Origin: Marsupella aquatica
Taxonomy: Eukaryota; Marchantiophyta
Direction: 5' to 3'
Length of the DNA stretch: 64,000 nucleotides
Assembly: GCA_973895155.1 (NCBI GenBank)
Contig: OZ316891.1
Span: 20,832,001-20,896,000 of the forward strand
Under the pieces are notes generated by a model, which had not been told where the DNA came from, did no database searches, and saw only the letters and a program-made list of their open reading frames with translations. Position numbers and translations under genes: made by a program. Position 1 is the stretch's first letter. The number at the start of each line of letters is the position of its first letter. This document shows, one piece after another, positions 24,901 to 36,951 of this stretch.

Positions 24901-25800
24901 TAATTAGTATATAAACCTTGTGAATAAACAATGACATTCCTGGGTCGAAAACTTAAAACATGGCATCATATGCAAAGAAGGCAACAATCTACAACAATTT
25001 TTGGCCATTGCTGGCAACGAGGAGGATGATGTAGGGTCCATGCTGCTATGCTCTATTGCAAGCTACTGTAGATACGTTAGCCCAACGAAGAAATCTGCAC
25101 GAGGGATCAATTGTAAAAAACTTACTGTAGACAAGCTACTGATTATTGAATGCATGCTACTGGTAGAGGAGGTACCTCAGATCTTCCCAGTTTGAGGGCT
25201 GTGGGCCCTCCTCTTTCAAATTGGTACTCTATTATGGGTTCTACTGTACCTGCTCTCTTACCTTTCCCATGTCATTTTCACTAACCAAAAACTTGATTGG
25301 GGGCTGTCAGGAAGATGGCAAAGTTAAGGGGACTTAGGGGGGCCTCGTCCCTTGAGCACGACACTCCACCTTTGCCCCTTTCGATGAGGGTCCATGCAGG
25401 CAGATGCAGGAAACACACATTTGACCAGCACATATAACCCCACAACGGAGCCTTGAAACTGCCTGGTAGGAGCTCCATTTCTTCTGATGCGAACCAGTGA
25501 ATGCACACACTTAAACATGTGCAAAAGCACTCATAAAACTGCAAGTTGAAGTGAAGGTTTCTTCCTCCCCCGCACACCAACATGACCATGACCCTGCCCC
25601 ACGCGACTCTGACGAAGACGCCCCTTAAGAAGACTGGGAAGCATACACAGGCTAGCAAAAAAAAAACAGGCCTGCACCATGGAGCCTGACCGAGCCCAAG
25701 CAATGCCTGCTTGTGCCTGTATGGACCAGTCTCAAAAGGTGGGAGCGCAAGGCCAAGGGGCCCCACCAAGTCAGTTGTTGCAATTACAAAAACTACAGAA
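22000..25800. other. Intergenic, no supported gene
   Basis: A diverged relative of the 7.9-8.1 kb repeat lies at about 23040-23225. A minus-strand frame at 23866-24060 has a fairly complex amino acid composition and could be a gene remnant, but I recognise no family. The 162-codon minus frame at 25281-25769 is low-complexity and unsupported. Confidence 0.4.
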
Positions 25801-28800
25801 TTTGCATGAAAGAAGTAAGTACATTATTCACCATAATGAGTGTTCCTCACACTAACTCAAGAGCAGAAAATTTTAGGCTATACTCATGAATAATTTTACA
25901 CTATTTCTGTTATTAGTTACACTATTTTCTGCATACATGAATGAGTGTTACTTTGGACTCAAGATCACATTCACCAAAATTCATGCTACTAACACTAAGT
26001 TTGTTGTAGCACTAAATCTTGCATAACACTAATGACGGTGAACAGAGTGTCACCCCGGCGAGAGGTAACTAGGAGAGAATAGCGAGCAAAAAATCAAAAG
26101 AAGGGAGCTTAAATTCCACAAGACCTAGAATACCTTAATAAATGGGGGCACTCTTTTCATTTTCCCTGGCCCAAAGTTCACCCTGGTTCCCGCCCTGGTT
26201 GTGTAGGGTTAACTTGGTCTTTGGTCTTGGTTCCCTTCGTTTATTCTAACAATAATGAAATAAGAAAGCAAAACAAAACAAAACCGGGAACAAAACAAAA
26301 CAAAACAAAACAAAGAAGAGAACCAGGTGGGGGTGCTCTATGAGCCCTATGGGTTGTATGAGCCCTATGGGTCTTTTCAGTTTGTAGCTTAGTAGGGCTT
26401 AAGTTGGTTTGCTGCTAATGGGGACTCTCTGGCTTTCTGGCCCTTTGGACTTCTGGAAGTTTTCCCTGGTTTCTCCCCTTTATTGGGTCTCTGGGACCCA
26501 TTCTCCAAATTAGGTGTCTTTTTGTTCTTTGGCAGCATGATATATATCACAAAGAATAAGTTGAATCAAACTTACCCTTTGGACCAATGTTCAAAGTGGC
26601 CCCACTATGGACAAAACTCCCAGACAAAACTGCCAACTTATTTTCAATCAGTTTATGATACTTGAAACGAGACCACGTGAGGCACAAATGGTGTCCCATT
26701 TTAGATAAATGGGTTTTTTGGGTGTCCTTTTCACCTTCCCCCCTTACCCCTCATGGCCACGTGAGGTATATATGGTGTCATATTTTGGATATACATGGGG
26801 CACTTTATTGCCCTTTTTACCTTCCCCTTCCCCTCTTGACCATCCATAACTCTTTCTCCTTTTTTTTCGCTTTTATTTGCTGGGCTAGGAAAACTTGAGG
26901 AACACATTTTCATAGATTGTGGACATGGGCCCCAAATAATGAGACTAAGGTGGGTCCTCCTGCCCAAGTTATCTGTGTTGGAAAAGAAAAATAAATCTAG
27001 ATATTGTAAGGTTGGACCCTTTGTTTGGCATTATTTAAAGATATTAGGGTGGGGCACTGTTTCGGTATGGTCCTCCAACGGATATAATTTCCATCGAAAA
27101 TACTAAATGGTCTGGGCCCCCCTCTTTAGCATACCAACGGGGCCACTCTCCATGATATATGGATTTTGTCCTGTGGGTGTTTGGATTGAAAAAGGTCCAC
27201 TTCTCCATGTCTCAAGGTACTCTCTTCCAAAACTCAAATACAGGTGAGGTATGGGATAGTTTGCACATTTGCTCCATTTCATTTTTTAATCGCACTTTGA
27301 CTCTTACTGATTGGTGGGGTTCTCGATGCCATCTATAATCTTTTGGCTTCGGCATAGCCCAGACGTTTTGATCTCGTGGAGGAATGGAATGTGGGCATGT
27401 TTTGTGGGAATGGGCAATTATATGAGTTTGTAGACCACGTCCCTAGCAATATAAGCCAATGTAGGTATATTTAACATTGTGCCAAACGGGGAGACAGTAT
27501 CTCAAAGGGAGCAGACCCAATAAAGGGAGAAAACAAGGATCAAGAGTCTTCCAATAAGTTGTCAACGGTTCCAGATCTGATTCGGCAACCGATGCCTCAA
27601 TGGCTTACCTGTAGAGGATGGTATTAATTCATTACACTGTCAAAGAGCAAAACTTGACAAGCAGGGAGATAGGATCCCCAACGCAAGAGAGAGAAACAAG
27701 AAAAAAAACCCAGGAAAATCAAAGAGCCAAAACACCGAGAGCCCCAACAACAGCAAAAAACTAGTGCCCTGCTGAGCACCAAAACCGAGCGACAAACTCA
27801 AACGCCTGGTCAAGCCCCGAATGGAGTAAACCGCATAACAGGGTCACAAAGAGCTATTTGTGTATATGTTCATAGCTACTATGTAAAAAACTGGGATCTA
27901 TTACATTATTGCTCTTTTTTGTCATATTACATAGTTTGCCACAAAAAAGGGTGATAATGCAGTAAATCTCTGTTTTAGTTTCTTAGAAAAAACAGAAAAA
28001 CTCTTGGAAGTATTTGCCATGCATTTGCAGAATGGGCTTTTGGACCTATGGTATGTATTATTAAAGCTGTGGAATGGCGGTTTGGTCCTTTGTGCCAATA
28101 ATGGGATTGAAAGTTGTAGTGTAGATAAGGGAACACTATCTGATTGTGGATGGGGTTTCATAGCACTCTTCCTTTAATTGATTTTTTGCTCTTAGGGTTC
28201 ACCTTTGTACTTTTTAGAGGTTTCAAATGATTTTTGATGTATGCCAACAGAAAATTCAGATTCTACAATGTTGTTTTGTGTCAATAAGAATTCAGAAAGG
28301 CTTCACAAGCTGGGAGGGAGGGATGGCACATGTTCATTGGACTGTTCATCTTGACGACAAAGTAAATAATATGGAATTTTCTCAAAGATCCAAAACTTGA
28401 ATGTTTGAAAGCAAGGCTATAGAACTAGATTTGACGAAGGCAGTCTTCAGTCTTAAGCAAGATCCCTGGTTGCCAAAGGAACCAAACATTGTCCAACAGT
28501 TGATTGAATGGGACAAAAGAAATCTAAGAGTATTTACATACTATAGCAAAGGCCTGTCGCACTTAGACACTAAGATCCCAATAATAGTTGGAAGTGAGAA
28601 GACCATGAACTTTAGGTACCAAACAAATTCCATGGGGGGCTCAGGCTTGGGCTGTTTAGTTAATGAAGCTTGCACTTTTCACTAAGCACTCAATCATCCT
28701 GGCACTCACACAACATAGATATTTTATTTATTTAAACACAATAATGTGCATCTCGTTCTTTCTTTTGCATGGTCTCTTTACAAAAATCAATTTGGGCGTA

Positions 28801-29500
28801 AAGCCTCCCTGGCCATTGGATTATGGTGACATTCTGCACCTTTCTATGAAATAGACCTAAGGTGTCCTTGTGCACCTTTCCCACCCCAACCAGTCACTCT
28901 CAATTTTGCTTGGAGGCCACATTTCAATGACTACTACTTCATGCAAGCAATAGTTAGAGGGTTTCAATGCACAGATACAAAAGACAGTGCTCTTTCACTT
29001 ATGACAACAAAATAACAGAGTGTGTTCTATGCACACAAGATCACTAGAAAAAGAAATGTTATAGCTATGGAACAGAGAATCAACAGGGCTACATTACTTT
29101 CCAAACAATATAAATACAAGTCAGGACTACAACTTGACAAATATGAATTGCTCTAGTTCAGGGAATATCAACCCGGGATTGTCCTAGCCAAAAACCTTAC
29201 ACAATTAGTGTTATTTTCTTTTCAAACCTGCCCCATTTTTAAATTAAGATTACCCACAGTAACTAGGGACAACCATTAATTCCCAGATAAGACCAATGAG
29301 AAGAGTGTAGAAGCTTCTTTCAGTGTACGAAACCCAGCTCCCAAGATCGCTCATACTTCCGCTACGAAATTTAGAAGCTTCTGAATGTTTCTGAAGTTTC
29401 GATATACATATATCTGTGGACAATTGGTATCGTTGGTCGAATCTGCAATGCGACCAGCCAGCCAATTCATAGCTTCTACCAGGATCACATGGGGAGAGGA
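25800..29500. other. Intergenic, simple repeats only
   Basis: An (aaaac)n tract lies at about 26268-26312, and the phrase ctatgagccctatgggt is doubled near 26335-26372. A plus frame at 28401-28685 (94 codons) reads like protein but matches nothing I know. No RNA gene was seen. Confidence 0.4.
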
Positions 29501-31740
29501 AACTCAGTGACAAGACTAATCGTCCTTGGAAAAGCTGAAGGCGAGCTTGAGTTTAATGATCGAAGCTGGGTTTTGTACCCAAGAGAACACCTCATTCTCC
29601 TAATTGTGATATTTCTCGTACCTTTGCCATTCCTGGGGCGGCTGTACAGTTCATCTAAATCCAACTAAGTCAGTCATATCCGTTGGTGACTGAGTTGTCG
29701 AATTCAATTGTCCTCAGTAGCTTTCAGAAAATGTAGCTTTCTACCGCATTGGCTTATTTGTAACTCAGTTCAGAGGCTACCTCAGATGTACAGGAAAGTA
29801 AGTAGCATAACTATGAATTTCAGCTGAAGCTCCAGAACATATACGAACTATGACGTGCCTTGCCTTACCGCCATTCGTGCTCCATTCTCTGCACGATAAC
29901 GTGAGTCTGGAGAAGATCTCAACCGATGATCACCTCTCACACTGCATTCAACTGGACGTTCAACCATTGCTTTCTTCACGCTGCCAGTTCTCACCTTTGA
30001 CTCGGTTCTTGGTGTCTCGTCTTCAGGGCGTCACGGTTCTTGGTGTCTCGTCTTCAGGGCGTCAGGTCAAAATCCCGAAACGAGAATTTGAAGGGGGGTA
30101 CTGTACAGTCTATTGGTGAGGTAGGTACATGATTCATGCGTGCCATGTACTAGTAAGTAGCAAGGACATAAGGATAGCGGAAGATTCTCCATTATCTTCA
30201 ATCCAGTACTATTTTGCAGCCTGTGCCATGTACTACTGATAAGCTAAGTGGCAGCGAGACAAGGACAAGGGGAAGGTCCTCAATTGATAACTAGTACCAG
30301 TTCACCATGTTTGCAATCCACACGATGGGTTCTAGTAATGGTACTCTGCAGGAGTCGTATGACTTACTATACTATAGCTGTATGGCAGTTGCACTGACGA
30401 GAATTGTCCTGTGTGACAGAAAGCTACCTTTCCTACACTTCATATGGTTCAGTTCGATTTGATGATTGAGAGTCCTTAGAGTTCATGGGACAGGGAAAAC
30501 TACCGTCTCATGTGCTTCACATAGATAAGACCCATTTTGAGATTCGGAGTACGTGCAGATCACGGGGCATTGATTGACCTCAGGGGCATTTTTATGGGCA
30601 TTGCTCGGGTGATCAATTTGACAGGTGTAGATACCTTTGCTACGTTCACAACGTACTTTATTTGCGCTGTAGTGTGATATGGCTTCACAGAAAGTGAAGC
30701 CCGGCTTTACAACTTCCACCACGATCAATATAGTCGAATGAAGTATTGTCGAATAAAGTAAGACCCTAATGTAACACTCCTACGCTGTCTTCTTGATGTG
30801 CTAGGATGTCCAACTCTCATAGGTAGTACTCATATTTCACTCTCCATTTCGTTTTCTGATTGGTCGTCTGAGTTTTAGGATCTGACAATACGTCCGCGTC
30901 ACGTGTTCTTTCATTTCACTTCTTTAAGGCCCCTCCAAATTTCTGTGTGAGGCATCAGAACAATGCATCAGGAACGTTCAGTTCTGATTTACAGAACACT
31001 ATCTGGCCTGAGAAAGAAATTCCATCATGGGAGTCGACAACCTCTGCGTTGCTCCACAATGCCAAAATCCCCCCGTACGTTAATATGTGAAAGTTTCAAG
31101 GGGGTTCTATCGGGAAAGTCTTCTAATCGAAATTCCGTGCTTGTGGCTCCTAATGCATCCTGTTGGTGACTGCATCCGCTTATCATCCTACAGTCAAAGT
31201 GACTGCTCCCCCATATGTAACCTGTGGCAATTACCCATGCTCCTCAACTTCTGCTTCACAAAAACTGTTCTCATCGTATCGAAGCAGGCTCTGCAAAACT
31301 GGTACGGTTTCGATTATCCGCAAAGAATATGGTCCGTACCTTCGTAGGCAAGAGCTCGTGAAAACCACTGAACTGGATAGCCGTCGGAATTGCAACGGTC
31401 TTCTACCCAGCAAAAAATGTGAGAAGACTTCACAATTGTCGGTAGTTGCCAATTTCGATATTCTTTCGAACAATCCTAATCCCAGTTGTTCTTATGTTGG
31501 TAGTTGCCGGCTCTGATAATCTTTTCTTCAAACAGTACAAGGGTCTCAGACGACCCACTGACATAGTTGGCTGCTGGAGTTTTCCCAATTCTGAACTCGA
31601 TTTTCGAGTTCAACGAGGGCAGTGCCATCTGAAGCCATTTGATCGAACTCAATTACCTGCTTGGCCCCGTGAGAAGAATTTTTCACAAGTTCAATCTGTT
31701 ATATGCCTTATGTTGGACACAATCTTATTCATTCTAGACT
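29500..31740. other. Unassigned region upstream of the coding-like fragment
   Basis: A 29-bp phrase (ttggtgtctcgtcttcaggg and onward) is tandemly doubled at about 30009-30064. Plus-strand frames at 30963-31169 and 31163-31516 are of moderate length but show no recognisable domain, so no gene is called. Confidence 0.35.
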
Positions 31741-31751
31741 TAAAGCTGTGA

Positions 31752-32090
31752 CTGGCGCTCAAAGGGAAAAACAAATCCTTACGCAATGTTGTGGAATCCG
31801 CTGTTCCAGAGCTCGTCCAGCTACTCGATAATATCATATAGCCAGAGAGAGAGAGAGAGAGAGCTGTGGTAAGCAATTGAGAGGAGCAACTTGGGCTCCA
31901 GTAATACCATTGACAGGAAGCAGAAATGAAATTGGGATTACTGGAGTCCAATTTCAAACGGGAGCAACAATCTTTATGCAATGTTGTGGAATCCGTTGTC
32001 TCAGAGCTCTTCCAGTTACTCGAGAAAGCCATAGCAAGAGAGAGCCGGGCCGGTAAATTGGTGAATAACATTGAGCGGAAGCAGATATGA
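31752..32090 (+). pseudogene. Tandemly duplicated coding-like fragment
   Basis: A roughly 187-bp unit occurs twice. In one plus frame both copies read SL(R/C)NVVES(A/V)V(P/S)EL(V/F)QLL(D/E), with heptad-like leucines suggesting a coiled coil. The second copy may begin after an acceptor-like cag at 31914-31916 and stays open to a TGA at 32088-32090. The first copy is closed by a TAG near 31837 and followed by an (ag)n run. The preserved reading frame with matching substitutions suggests descent from a real exon, but I cannot name the protein. A 216-codon minus-strand frame over the same bases is judged an antisense shadow. Confidence 0.4.
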
Positions 32091-32489
32091 AATTGGAATT
32101 GCTGTAGTCCAATTTCGAAACGGATTTCAGTGATCAAGGGCAACCACAGAAAATAATCCAGGAGCAGCAGCTGCCGCTTTCTCGCAAGTAAGCGTTGGAC
32201 AGGCAGTAATTTTCGTGCCCTAAGGGCACAAGAAGAGAGTTCGAGTGCTACATAACCTAAATTTGCAGGTGAAACTCCAGAATCAATGAACCTCGGAGTA
32301 TGAAGGGGAGGAGACCTGTCATAGCTTCGACAGTATTGCAATATTGAGCTAACGAAGGGACACGCCAGGCCCTGGTTTCGAATGCGTTAAGAGTGGATTA
32401 AATATTCAACCTAGAAATCTCACCGGGGGTTACATGACATGACCCACAAAAACGAATTGAGCAGCAGACTGGCACCCCTAGTTTGATGT

Positions 32490-33542
32490 TCACTGTATAA
32501 ACAGAACATCTTCCGGTGATATCGTCTTAAATGATCCTCTCGAGACTGCTCCTCTTTGCCTTTGTCTCGGTGTCCCTTTTTTTTGAAACACAAACGTTAT
32601 GTACACATAAGCAGCATCCCATTCATCGCTACTAATCGAATTGTCGCTCTGCCCATCACCCAATGCCCCCAACTTGCGCATCAAATCCCCGAATTCCGGC
32701 AACTGGATCTGCTCATTCACAAACTCGTGAAAGTTCTGCTTCATCACTAGCTGCAGACCGTACTCCTCAGCCAGCTCAACGAACTTGGGGAAGGGAACGA
32801 GCCACTCCGGGCAGTCGACCGCATCCTCCAGATGAAAATCATACTGGATTCCAAACGGAGCCGCCGACCTAAACTTCTTATCCGGATAGTCCGTCTCCGA
32901 AAACGCAATCCGGTACACGCTGTTGCCAAAATCATGCCCCTCCGCTGCCCTCAACTTCCGCACGATGACATTGGCATCGGGGATCGTGCCGATGAAGTAC
33001 CCCCCTGGGAGGAGATACGATGTCGCATTCTGCAGGGCCTGCCGAGCCCGCTCCTCCGTCGACCACGAGTAGTGCAATGTGAATTGACAGCTGCAGATGT
33101 CGAACGGAGGCACATCTTTCAGCGCCTCGTCCAGAGACACCTCGTAGCAGTCGGCGCAGACGAGGCGGGCGGGGAAGGTGAAATCCTTCCGCTTCGGTTG
33201 ATGGTCCGTCTGTCCGTTGTACCGATGTCGCGCGTCCTCGATGGACCCTGCCGCGATGTCGACCCCGACGTAGAAGCTGACGAGGGCCTTGTCCCACTTG
33301 ATCAAATCTCCGCCCTTGCCACAGCCGAGGTCGAGAACCGCATCGCCCCGCTTCCCGTAGAGATGGATGAGCACGCTCTTGATCCAATTGTTAAGCTTCT
33401 TCAGGTGGATTATGGGGCTGGCCTCCCGCTCCTCACGCGTCTGATTCGTCCTGTTGCTGTAATGGTCCGCTACTTTTCGCGCTAGCTGGTCGTGGTCTTC
33501 GAATGCTTCCTCTCGATCCCTCTTCTGTCCCGGCCTACTCAT
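32490..33542 (-). CDS. mRNA cap guanine-N7 methyltransferase
   Basis: This enzyme transfers a methyl group from S-adenosylmethionine to N7 of the cap guanine of nascent nuclear mRNA. The product is 350 aa in one uninterrupted frame. RTNQTREEREASPIIHLKKL near residues 31-50 is the plant cap-methyltransferase signature. VLDLGCGKGGDL (about 69-80) is the SAM-binding motif I, DICSCQFTLHYSW is the cap-binding/catalytic region, and EFGDLMRKLGALGDG lies near the C terminus. The closest family I know is Arabidopsis cap methyltransferase 1, of similar length. The frame is open further upstream to 33605, but that codon is TTG, so the ATG at 33540-33542 (MSRPGQ) is taken as the start. The gene is GC-richer than its surroundings and has no intron, which is unusual. 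Confidence 0.93.
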   Translation of the reverse strand: MSRPGQKRDREEAFEDHDQLARKVADHYSNRTNQTREEREASPIIHLKKLNNWIKSVLIHLYGKRGDAVLDLGCGKGGDLIKWDKALVSFYVGVDIAAGSIEDARHRYNGQTDHQPKRKDFTFPARLVCADCYEVSLDEALKDVPPFDICSCQFTLHYSWSTEERARQALQNATSYLLPGGYFIGTIPDANVIVRKLRAAEGHDFGNSVYRIAFSETDYPDKKFRSAAPFGIQYDFHLEDAVDCPEWLVPFPKFVELAEEYGLQLVMKQNFHEFVNEQIQLPEFGDLMRKLGALGDGQSDNSISSDEWDAAYVYITFVFQKKGTPRQRQRGAVSRGSFKTISPEDVLFIQ

Positions 33543-34135
33543 CCTACTCTCTCTTCCTCGTTGTGAAACCCTCCACCTCGGCCAAGACAGCAACTGCCCC
33601 ACCAATCTCTCAAATCCTCATCCTAACCTCTCCTTCTCCTCTCCAATCGGGAAATCTCTCAAATCTCTCCGATCTTCATCATCTTCTCTCTCTACCTCCC
33701 TTCCTCGTTGTGAAACCCTATTCCTCGCACGCGACACCTCACTCGAGAAATGTCTCAAATCCTCATCCTCCTCTCTCTTCCAACCTGCGAATCCCTTCCC
33801 ATCGAACAAAACAACCACTCTTGAAAACCTCTCAAACCCCCCGTCAACCCTCTCGAATCTCTCAATGTTTTCGGTCCGAGAACCCTAAGCTCCACACTAG
33901 TTCCTTCTTTCAATTGAGAGAAGAACAATCGAAGGTTCGTGATTACCACTCCTCATCATACACTCTCTTCCAACCTGCGAATCCCTTCCCATCCAACAAA
34001 ACAACCACTCTTGAGAATCTCTCAAACCTCGTGAACCCTCTCGGACCCCTCACTGCTTTTCAGTCCGAGAACCCTAACCTCTAATTCTTTCGCCCGTTGA
34101 GAAGAGCAATCGAAGGTTGGTGATTATCGCGGACC
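33543..34135 (-). promoter_or_regulatory. Duplicated leader/promoter of the cap methyltransferase
   Basis: On the plus strand this is pyrimidine-rich (ctctcttcc-type) and built of duplicated blocks. A block with ttcctcgttgtgaaaccct occurs at about 33552 and 33700. A 180-190-bp block starting caacctgcgaatcccttccc occurs at 33781 and 33971, and continues to caatcgaaggtt at 33926 and 34107. The words AAACCCTA (33713) and AACCCTAA (33881, 34070) resemble the plant telo-box found upstream of translation-related genes. Whether these lie in the transcript or the promoter cannot be told from sequence. Confidence 0.55.
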
Positions 34136-34149
34136 GACAAAACTCCGAT

Positions 34150-35650
34150 CAAATCGCGAATGTCAGTCACGGAGCTGCATGGCAAGAATAGAAGACGATC
34201 ATGGAACCTGGAACATGGAGGGAGAGAGAGGAGAGAGTAGAGGTGAAAGAGGTGAGCGACATAGAGCAACAATTCAAAGCTGGTCCCTCCTCCTATGCAC
34301 TTTACTCTATAGAGATCTGTCGCTCTTTTCAGTGCTCTGCTTTGGTTTTTTTTGTGCCTCCAGCTTTTTACTCTAGAGCTTTTTCAGGCTTTTTACTCTA
34401 GAGCTTCTGCCCTTAGTGCTTTTGGGCTTGCTGCCTCCGGAGCTCTATTAGGCTTCTCAATTTAAAGCGCCACTGTCCCCTAAGAGAAACCCGGTGGATC
34501 CTAGTCACTAAAATAAACCCCAAAATGTGCTCAAAACAATACAAGAAAAGTGTTCCATTGTGTCCTCCCCAAACCTGGTAGACATTGAGTGGTGGTTTAA
34601 GGTTTAGTTGGGAGCTCTATTAGGCTTTTCAATTTGAGGTTTAGTTGGGCTTTAGTGCTTTTACAGTTCAGACTTTTTGACTCCTTGGCTTTTGGCTCTT
34701 TGGTTTTTCATTTTGTGGCTTAGTTGGGTTTCAGTGCTTTTGCCACGGGGGCTTTTGACTTAGCTTTTGGCTCTTTGGTTTTCCAGGTTTCCCCCTTTAT
34801 TGGGTTTTATGGCTTAGTTGGGTTTTAGTGCTTTTGGCTCTTGGATTTTCCAGTTTTTTAGTTTGTCTTCCCCCCTTTATTGGGTTTTTGGCCTTTGGGA
34901 TTCTTGTCTCCTGCTAAGCCATTTTGTTCCTTTGCAATTCTATATATAGCCTTCTCGATTGCCTTGCGCTCAGTGTGTGTTGGAACTAAAGAAAAAGGTT
35001 TCACTCCACAATTTGGTAGAAATTGAAGCTAGCTAGGACCTCCAGCTTTGTCAAACTACTAGGATATCTTACTATAAAAATGTAAACTGAAGTCTACTCT
35101 TAAAGGCCTAGGTCTAGAGTGAAACCTCTGGAATATAACTCCTTAAACAAACAAAATTGATAATGAGTTTAGATAAGGTCAAAATTTTAAATGAGGGGCA
35201 ACAAAAGTGACATTAACTCTAAATAAAGACAAAACGGAAATGATGAGGATGGACAAAAAACAAGGATGGGGCAAAGACTAATCAAAATAGCATATAAATT
35301 TTATTCTGCATGATTTTTCTTCATATTTGTTTACGTTCAAGGAACGAGTCATGGGGCTAGTATTTTTGAACCGGGATTCAGTGCATAGAACCCTATTTTC
35401 TTTTCTTCTAATATAGTACATATTATACATTTAAATCTGCTCACAATGCCCGGTTGAATATTTGCTTTACTTTAAGAGGGCTTGCTCTTTGTTGTCTTGT
35501 TCAATTGGAGTTAGTAAGAACATTGATTTATTATAAATTTTTTAATTTTCAAAAGTTCCAATCACACCGTAAGTGCAATCTTTCACACTCGCTTATTTCC
35601 AAATTTCATTTATCATTTACCAGCTTTGGTAGTAGGATAATTTTTCAAAA
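34150..35650. repeat. T/G-rich degenerate repeats, no gene
   Basis: From about 34360 to 34920 phrases such as ccctttattgggtttt, ttagttgggttttagtgctttt and tttggctctttggtttt recur in varied order, and similar wording appears at 26440-26500. The rest of the interval is AT-rich without a supported gene. Confidence 0.5.
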
Positions 35651-35688
35651 TGTTATGATTATTAATCTTACAAGCTTGTATCCGGCAA

Positions 35689-35735
35689 GGCTTGAAACCA
35701 GGACCTCCCTGTTTTCACACCAACCAGTGGGCTAG
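35689..35735 (-). mobile_element. tRNA-like SINE head (candidate)
   Basis: On the minus strand tagcccactggttgg (complement of 35721-35734 and flank) resembles box A. It is followed by ggtttcaagcc (complement of 35689-35699), a box B with one extra T. Order and spacing fit a tRNA-derived SINE. The ends were not determined. Confidence 0.35.
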
Positions 35736-36103
35736 ACTTAAAGTCTACATAAGTTTGCATAATTTTTCATTAACCAAGAGTTTGTACTTTGTACCTTTTG
35801 ATTCCAAACAAGAGTGCACAGAATTATGCCATATGAAAGAGTGATACACAATCCACTTGATGAATGTAAGACAGGGAGAAGGAAGGAATGCCCCACCTGA
35901 TTGTTGCATACTATTTTTTCCTCTATTACCCCCGCAATTGCAAAACCTTCTAAAGTTGCACCCACAGATTAATCTTAGCCCCTATCTCAGCCTTACGTTC
36001 CAACTATTTAAGTTGTTTATGGGAGTCCAAATCCTCAAAAAGGGGCAATATGGTAAGTAAAATAGTCTAGGGGGGAACTTGGTAATTTAGGTCAATTTTG
36101 GTA

Positions 36104-36156
36104 CTATTCATGTATGTAATGTTACAACCATGTTTTACAATTACATACATGAATAG
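36104..36156. repeat. Perfect 17-bp inverted repeat
   Basis: Arms ctattcatgtatgtaat (36104-36120) and attacatacatgaatag (36140-36156) are exact reverse complements with a 19-nt loop. No gene is adjacent. Confidence 0.8.
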
Positions 36157-36951
36157 CTTTGGTTTAGACTCAAGATGCATTTAGGGTGGTTTTACAAGAC
36201 ATCAGGGGCCCATTGTTTATTTGTCCTCCCTCCAAGATTTAATGTGAAGTCTAAGTAAGTAATGTGTGGAAAAGTTCAGTAAGTGCAAATCCAATGAATG
36301 AAGAAGACAAAATTTTCAAATGTTTGGACCATGATGGTGGTCTAAAATTTTAGACAAAGTACGTACTCCATGTCAGCATTGACTGGGACTGCTTGCCATG
36401 TAGGCACCATACCTGAATATATGGTCCAGACCTCCAAGTTCCTATAAAGCCTATTGCAACTGATTACACTCATTACATTGTCCAGATTTAATCTAGAGGG
36501 GAATAACAGAACAATTGGCCCCTGGACGTCTTGTAAAGTTACCTAGAGATGTTTGGTCATCTATACTATAATTAGTGATCAAAGTCTACCTCTCCATAGG
36601 TGAAATTATGGGTCATAAGTTCTTTGCTAACCAAAAAAACTATAGGTCATAGGATTTTTGTAAAAAAATTAATTGATATTTATACTATACTTGTAAGTAG
36701 ACATGGGGGGCAGGGGGAGCTGTATTGTGCATATGCAAGTGGGGCGTTTGGGCTAATAGATACAAGGAGCTGTTTGGTCATTAGAGTTACACTTAAAGTG
36801 GGCTGAAACAAGATGAATCAACCATTATTTAGGGGGCTCTGCTCTTGTGATTGAAAAAAAAGAGTTATCTCAAAGGAACCAGAGAGCTAGTGAAGATGGA
36901 ATATCACTCCAGTTGTGAGGTTTTCATTTGTTCATTTCATAAGAATCATCA

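Noticed and set aside
25281-25769. 162-codon minus-strand open frame
   Set aside because: Long but with no domain, biased Cys/Phe/Leu composition, a nested frame on the same strand, and no splice or promoter support. Treated as chance.
31691-32341. 216-codon minus-strand open frame
   Set aside because: It covers the tandem duplication. The opposite strand has the more conservative substitutions, and composition here is Ser/Leu-biased.
32832-33485. 217-codon plus-strand open frame
   Set aside because: It is antisense to the cap methyltransferase, and its length reflects the GC-rich codon use of the true gene.
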